From positions 4,175,001-4,239,000 of the forward strand of contig NZ_LR824569.1 of NCBI RefSeq assembly GCF_903969135.1: 64,000 bases of DNA, given 5' to 3'. Below are positions 60,483 to 64,000 of the stretch, piece by piece. The notes below the pieces were generated by a model. It worked only from the letters and a program-made list of their open reading frames with translations. It had not been told where the DNA came from and did not search any database. The position numbers and the translations under genes were made by a program. The DNA comes from Chryseobacterium sp. JV274. Its GTDB lineage: Bacteria > Bacteroidota > Bacteroidia > Flavobacteriales > Weeksellaceae. How positions within the stretch are numbered: the first letter of the stretch is position 1; every line of letters starts with the position of its first letter.

Positions 60483-61247
60483 ATGATTGATACACATACA
60501 CATCTATACGCAGAAGAATTTGATGAAGACAGAAAAGAAGCTATTCAAAGGGCTTTAGATAAAGGAATTACAAAATTCTATCTTCCTGCTATCGATTCTG
60601 AATCTCATGGGAAGATGTTGCAGCTGGAAACAGAATATCCGGGACAAATTTTCTCAATGATGGGGTTACACCCTTGTTATGTAAAACCGGAATCGTGGGA
60701 AAAAGAACTTGAAATTGTAAAAAATTATCTCGATCAGAGACATTTTCCTGCAATTGGGGAAATCGGGATTGATCTGTATTGGGATAAAACAACTTTGGAT
60801 ATTCAGGTGAAAGCTTTTGAACAGCAGATTGACTGGGCCATAGAAAAGGATCTTCCGATTGTGATTCATACAAGAGAAAGCTTTGATGAGACATTTGAAG
60901 TGCTGGAAAGAAAAAAACACCCGAAGCTGAGAGGAATTTTCCATTGCTTTTCAGGAAATCTGGAACAGGCACAGCACGCTGTTGACCTTAATTTCATTTT
61001 AGGAATTGGTGGAGTAGTAACGTTCAAAAACGGGAAAATAGACCAGTTTCTGAATGAAATTCCACTGGATAAGATTGTTCTGGAAACAGACTCTCCTTAT
61101 CTGGCGCCGGTTCCCCACAGAGGAAAAAGAAATGAAAGCTCCTACCTTGATCTGGTAGCCGGTAAACTGGTGGATATCTATGGGAAAGATTTCTCTGAGA
61201 TAGATCGCATCACTACAGAAAATGCAAAGAATCTTTTTCAGTCATAA
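60483..61247 (+). CDS. TatD-family metal-dependent hydrolase
   Basis: A 254-residue cytoplasmic nuclease-like amidohydrolase. Motifs: IDTHTHLY (residues 2-9), GLHPCYV (about 61), AIGEIGIDLYWD (about 86), IVIHTRESFDE (about 122), GIFHCFSGN (about 147) and LETDSPYLAPVPHRGKRNE (about 198), covering all the metal ligands. Relatives are 3'-5' DNases or D-tyrosyl-tRNA deacylase-like enzymes; the precise role is not shown here. Confidence 0.94.
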   Translation: MIDTHTHLYAEEFDEDRKEAIQRALDKGITKFYLPAIDSESHGKMLQLETEYPGQIFSMMGLHPCYVKPESWEKELEIVKNYLDQRHFPAIGEIGIDLYWDKTTLDIQVKAFEQQIDWAIEKDLPIVIHTRESFDETFEVLERKKHPKLRGIFHCFSGNLEQAQHAVDLNFILGIGGVVTFKNGKIDQFLNEIPLDKIVLETDSPYLAPVPHRGKRNESSYLDLVAGKLVDIYGKDFSEIDRITTENAKNLFQS

Positions 61248-61270
61248 AGGTTCTCAACTTTAAGATAAAC

Positions 61271-61308
61271 AAAACCCTCTTCAATTTTGAAAAGGGTTTT
61301 ATTTTTAT
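61271..61308. terminator. Bidirectional terminator between tatD-like and rhlE-like genes
   Basis: AAAACCCT (61271-61278) pairs with AGGGTTTT (61293-61300), and the inner TTCAA/TTGAA also pairs. A-rich on one side and T-rich on the other, between convergent genes. Confidence 0.85.
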
Positions 61309-62612
61309 TTCTTTCTGGTAAAATTCTTGTTTTTAGGCTTTTTGAAACCTACTGAAGCTCCTGTAGAAGGCTTCTTACGGTTATTATTTGGCCTTGAATT
61401 ATTACTGTTTCCTGTTGTTTTAGGTTTCTCACCACCTGCATGAAAAGGTTTGTTGTTAGAATCCCTTTTCTGGGCAATCAAATCATCAGTATGGAACGGA
61501 TGGTCTTTGATCACAGGAATTTTCTTCCCAATCAATTTTTCAGTATTCTTTAAATTCAAAAGATCAAGTCCGTCTACAAAAGATATAGAATTACCTTCAG
61601 CTCCGGCTCTACCTGTTCTTCCGATTCTGTGTACATAGGTTTCAGAAACATCGGAAAGTTCAAAATTGATCACGAATTTCAATTCATCAATATCAATTCC
61701 TCTTGCTGCAATATCCGTGGCAACAAGAACTCTTGTTTTTCCGGATTTGAAGTTATTCAAAGCATTTTGTCTCGCATTCTGAGATTTATTACCATGAATG
61801 GCTTCAGCAGAAATATCGTCTTTCTGAAGTTTTCTCGAAATCTTATCTGCACCGTGTTTTGTTCTTGCAAATACCAATACAGAATCTGAAATATCATTTT
61901 GAAGAATGTGAGAAAGCAAATTCAGTTTGTTATCTTTTTCTACAAAATATACAGATTGTTTAATGGTATCTGCTGTAGAAGAAACCGGAGTTACTTCTAC
62001 TTTTACCGGATTATTCAGGATAGAATTAGCCAGTTTCTGGATTTCAGCCGGCATTGTTGCAGAAAAGAACAAAGTCTGTCTTCTCTGAGGTAAAAGTTTG
62101 ATGATTCTTTTTACATCATGTACAAATCCCATATCCAGCATTCTGTCTGCTTCATCAAGAACAAAGATTTCAAGGTTTTTTAAGCTGATGATGCCTTGAG
62201 CAATAAAGTCAAGAAGTCTTCCTGGTGTTGCTACCAGAATATCAATTCCTTTTCTCAAAGCAGCTTCCTGGTTTCCTTGTTTTACCCCTCCAAAAATAAC
62301 AAGTTGTTTTAATGGAAGATATTTACCATAAGCGTTAATGTTTTCCTCAATCTGAATGGCCAGTTCTCTGGTTGGTGTAAGGATTAATGCTTTTATATGT
62401 TTATTGGGAATTTTATTTTTGGATAAATTCTGTAGAATAGGAATAGAAAAAGCAGCTGTTTTACCAGTTCCTGTCTGCGCGCAGCCTAAAAAGTCTCTAC
62501 CGTCTAATATATCAGGGATCGATCTTTCCTGGATAGGAGTAGGAGTCGTGTATCCCTGTTCCTGAATTGCTTTTGCAATAGGTTCTATTAAGTTTAAGTC
62601 TGTAAAATTCAA
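61305..62612 (-). CDS. DEAD-box RNA helicase, RhlE-like
   Basis: A 435-residue helicase with Q motif GYTTPTPIQ (about 20-28), AQTGTGKTA (about 40), [25 protein letters not shown] (about 150), [23 protein letters not shown] and [10 protein letters not shown] (about 329). The C-terminal tail (about 375-435) is basic and Asn/Lys/Gly-rich ([13 protein letters not shown]), an RNA-binding extension typical of RhlE proteins. Second DEAD-box helicase of the window; likely role in rRNA maturation or RNA turnover. Confidence 0.94.
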   Translation of the reverse strand: MNFTDLNLIEPIAKAIQEQGYTTPTPIQERSIPDILDGRDFLGCAQTGTGKTAAFSIPILQNLSKNKIPNKHIKALILTPTRELAIQIEENINAYGKYLPLKQLVIFGGVKQGNQEAALRKGIDILVATPGRLLDFIAQGIISLKNLEIFVLDEADRMLDMGFVHDVKRIIKLLPQRRQTLFFSATMPAEIQKLANSILNNPVKVEVTPVSSTADTIKQSVYFVEKDNKLNLLSHILQNDISDSVLVFARTKHGADKISRKLQKDDISAEAIHGNKSQNARQNALNNFKSGKTRVLVATDIAARGIDIDELKFVINFELSDVSETYVHRIGRTGRAGAEGNSISFVDGLDLLNLKNTEKLIGKKIPVIKDHPFHTDDLIAQKRDSNNKPFHAGGEKPKTTGNSNNSRPNNNRKKPSTGASVGFKKPKNKNFTRKK

Positions 62613-62669
62613 ATGAATTATTTTAAAATTTAAATAAAAATTCCTTCAGTCTGAAAGAATTACATTCTA

Positions 62670-62677
62670 CAAAGGTA
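62670..62677 (-). promoter_or_regulatory. -7 promoter element of the rhlE-like gene
   Basis: TACCTTTG on the minus strand, about 58 nt upstream of the ATG at 62612. Confidence 0.5.
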
Positions 62678-62790
62678 GTCTAAATATTTTTAAGTATCTT
62701 ATTCCACTTTTTTAGACTTATTGACTATTGGAAAAAAGAAATGGCCACCCAAATATGAGCCGCCTTTTTTTTCTATTAAATGTCTGAAAT

Positions 62791-63429
62791 TTATTTAAAT
62801 CTATATCCTACACCAGCCTGCAGAAATCCAATTTTAATAGGAACTGCATTGCTTTTATTCATTTCTATAAAATTGAAATTATATCTGGCATCAACAAAAA
62901 ACTTCTCATTAATCTTATATTCTGCACCCAGGAAAGGAAATAAATTCAAGGTTTTTAAAGATTCATAATTGTGGGTTTCTGCCTCATCAAAAAGATTATC
63001 CATTTTTACTTTGGATGATATGTTAAACCCTAAGTTGATTCCTGCAGATGCAGAAAGTTGTGGAACAATATAGTATTTTAATGAAATAGGAACCTGTATC
63101 TGATTGAATTTGTAATCAAAGTTCATATTACCCATGCTTACCACTTCACTGCCAACCAACTGATACCAGGGATAAGCATCTTTACCACCCAATTGAGTAT
63201 ACAGTAATTCAGCCTGCAAACCAAATTTAGAAGATAAAGGTTGTTCTGCTACGATACCTGCATAGAAATAGGATTTTGAATCCAGCCCAGTTCCAAAAAA
63301 TTTCATATTGGATAAGGAATATCCTCCTTTTACACCAAAGCTCATAGATGTCTGGTCTTTTGTATTTTCTTGTGCATTAAATAGTGCTGAGAAAGCAAAT
63401 ACTGCAAGGAAAAAAATGTTTTTCTTCAT
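62791..63429 (-). CDS. Outer-membrane beta-barrel protein (PorT/OmpW-like)
   Basis: A 212-residue protein with a signal peptide (about 1-19, ends ALFNAQE) and alternating beta strands: SFGVKGGYSLSNMKFFG, FYAGIVAEQPLSSKFGLQAE, LKYYIVPQLSASAGINLGFN and FLGAEYKINEKFFVDARYNF, ending in an aromatic strand AGVGYRFK. It fits the 8-stranded porin/PorT-family (outer membrane protein beta-barrel) group. No specific function can be given. A terminator hairpin and a -7 element are in the upstream gap. Confidence 0.9.
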   Translation of the reverse strand: MKKNIFFLAVFAFSALFNAQENTKDQTSMSFGVKGGYSLSNMKFFGTGLDSKSYFYAGIVAEQPLSSKFGLQAELLYTQLGGKDAYPWYQLVGSEVVSMGNMNFDYKFNQIQVPISLKYYIVPQLSASAGINLGFNISSKVKMDNLFDEAETHNYESLKTLNLFPFLGAEYKINEKFFVDARYNFNFIEMNKSNAVPIKIGFLQAGVGYRFK

Positions 63430-63457
63430 GTTTATTTTAAATGGTTATTAATTTTAC

Positions 63458-63488
63458 AAAAAAATAATTCCTCCAAATGAAGGAATTA
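63458..63488 (-). terminator. Terminator of the DUF6438 gene
   Basis: On the minus strand 63488-63481 pairs with 63472-63465 (TAATTCCT/AGGAATTA, 8-nt loop), then a T-run; it lies 38 nt after the DUF6438 stop. Confidence 0.75.
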
Positions 63489-63494
63489 CTGTTA

Positions 63495-63502
63495 CAAAGA
63501 TA
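63495..63502 (-). promoter_or_regulatory. -7-like element upstream of the beta-barrel gene
   Basis: TATCTTTG on the minus strand. It precedes the terminator hairpin, so a transcript from it would begin just before that hairpin; this arrangement makes its use uncertain. Confidence 0.35.
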
Positions 63503-63525
63503 ATTTAAATATTTTTTTAGTGAAA

Positions 63526-64000
63526 CTATTTCACTTTAGTCCATTCCTGGTTTTTTCTTAAGTTTTCAAAAAATTGATAGACTTCTGAAAGCTTTTCACT
63601 TCCGTGTTTTCCATAGTCTTCAATATTTTTTGAAGTACCGTCAGCGAATTTGATTCTTAAATAAGAGGTTGGAAGATCGGTAATGTTTCGCTCACCATAT
63701 TTGTCGTTTAAGTTTTTTGCATTGAGCCCATCCAGCAAACTGATTAGTTTATTGTAATCCTCTTCCTTGATTGTTCCTTTAAAAGTTCCTTCGCGAGGCT
63801 TGGAAAATTCATCTTTTGAAGGTTTATCATTAAAATTAAAATGTTCTGCTTCAAAAACTGCTGTTCTGTCCGGACTGATAGTCATTTTAAAAACAGGACA
63901 GAATCCAAAACAGGGAGTTGCCTCATATTCAATAGCAGAATATTTGGAATTTACTTTCTGAGAAGTACACGAAAATAAAAATACAAATGCGCAAAGGCCC
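63526..64000 (-). CDS. DUF6438 lipoprotein, 5' end outside the window
   Basis: The frame stays open to the right edge, so the start lies beyond base 64000. The visible end reads GLCAFVFLFSCTSQKVNSKY, a lipoprotein signal with lipobox FSC, then EYEATPCFGFCPVFKMTISP, the DUF6438 hallmark PCFGxCPVF, and a body of about 115 residues ending EWTKVK. It is therefore a short outer- or inner-membrane-anchored lipoprotein of unknown function. The ATG at 63885 is internal to the conserved motif and is not the start. Confidence 0.85.
   Translation of the reverse strand, partial: GLCAFVFLFSCTSQKVNSKYSAIEYEATPCFGFCPVFKMTISPDRTAVFEAEHFNFNDKPSKDEFSKPREGTFKGTIKEEDYNKLISLLDGLNAKNLNDKYGERNITDLPTSYLRIKFADGTSKNIEDYGKHGSEKLSEVYQFFENLRKNQEWTKVK

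Overview
The window is AT-rich chromosomal DNA from a member of the Bacteroidota, most likely a Chryseobacterium-like flavobacterium (Weeksellaceae). This rests on a SusC/SusD pair, a type IX secretion (T9SS) sorting domain, GSCFA, DUF4269, DUF6438 and PorT-like proteins, tRNA genes without an encoded CCA, and the Bacteroidota promoter -7 element TAnnTTTG in front of many genes. Several nominal TTG or GTG gene starts lie inside or upstream of such -7 elements or operators, so I moved those starts to the next ATG.

Layout. 0.3-6.4 kb: SusC, SusD and a calcineurin-like phosphoesterase, a probable outer-membrane uptake operon. 6.5-9.3 kb: SDR reductase, prmA and an SH3-like exported protein. 9.6-12.2 kb (minus): a TetR-controlled efflux unit (TetR, MFS transporter, isochorismatase-like hydrolase) with two matching operator palindromes. 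12.3-16.8 kb: decaying DNA holding an SDR pseudogene, a cupin fragment, two serine hydrolases with C-terminal TPR-like repeats, an AraC remnant and a broken tRNA. 16.8-41.2 kb: an accessory region bounded by two near-identical copies of a tRNA-Pro/tRNA-Arg operon.

The accessory region carries a T9SS-sorted protein followed by a 3567-residue SpvB/FG-GAP/RHS protein. That protein ends in a HINT self-cleaving domain and a barnase-like toxin tip, and is followed by an immunity candidate ending in a barstar-like domain. The region also holds a secreted thermonuclease, an erythromycin-esterase-like/ABC transporter operon, a Crp-family regulator with a metallo-beta-lactamase-fold hydrolase, gene remnants, a membrane AraC-type regulator frameshifted in an (AT)6 tract, an RCC1-repeat exported protein and two small HTH proteins. 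Copies of the tRNA-Arg terminator hairpin, whole or partial, recur at 12.30, 16.81, 35.96 and 40.91 kb, as expected of a repeatedly used insertion or recombination hotspot.

41.3-64 kb is mostly core genome: peptidoglycan amidase, aspartase, two glycosyltransferases, a flippase/FkbM pair, DUF2461, a TolC-MacA-MacB type efflux operon, two DEAD-box helicases, phosphate transport (DUF47-Pit), polyprenyl synthase, GSCFA, DUF4269, TatD, an outer-membrane beta-barrel and a partial DUF6438 lipoprotein at the right edge.

The best candidate for an unusual system is the T9SS protein / giant RHS-HINT-barnase-like toxin / extended barstar module. The phase-variable-looking AraC regulator and the tRNA-bounded island structure come next. 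All functional calls come from reading motifs; no database search was possible.
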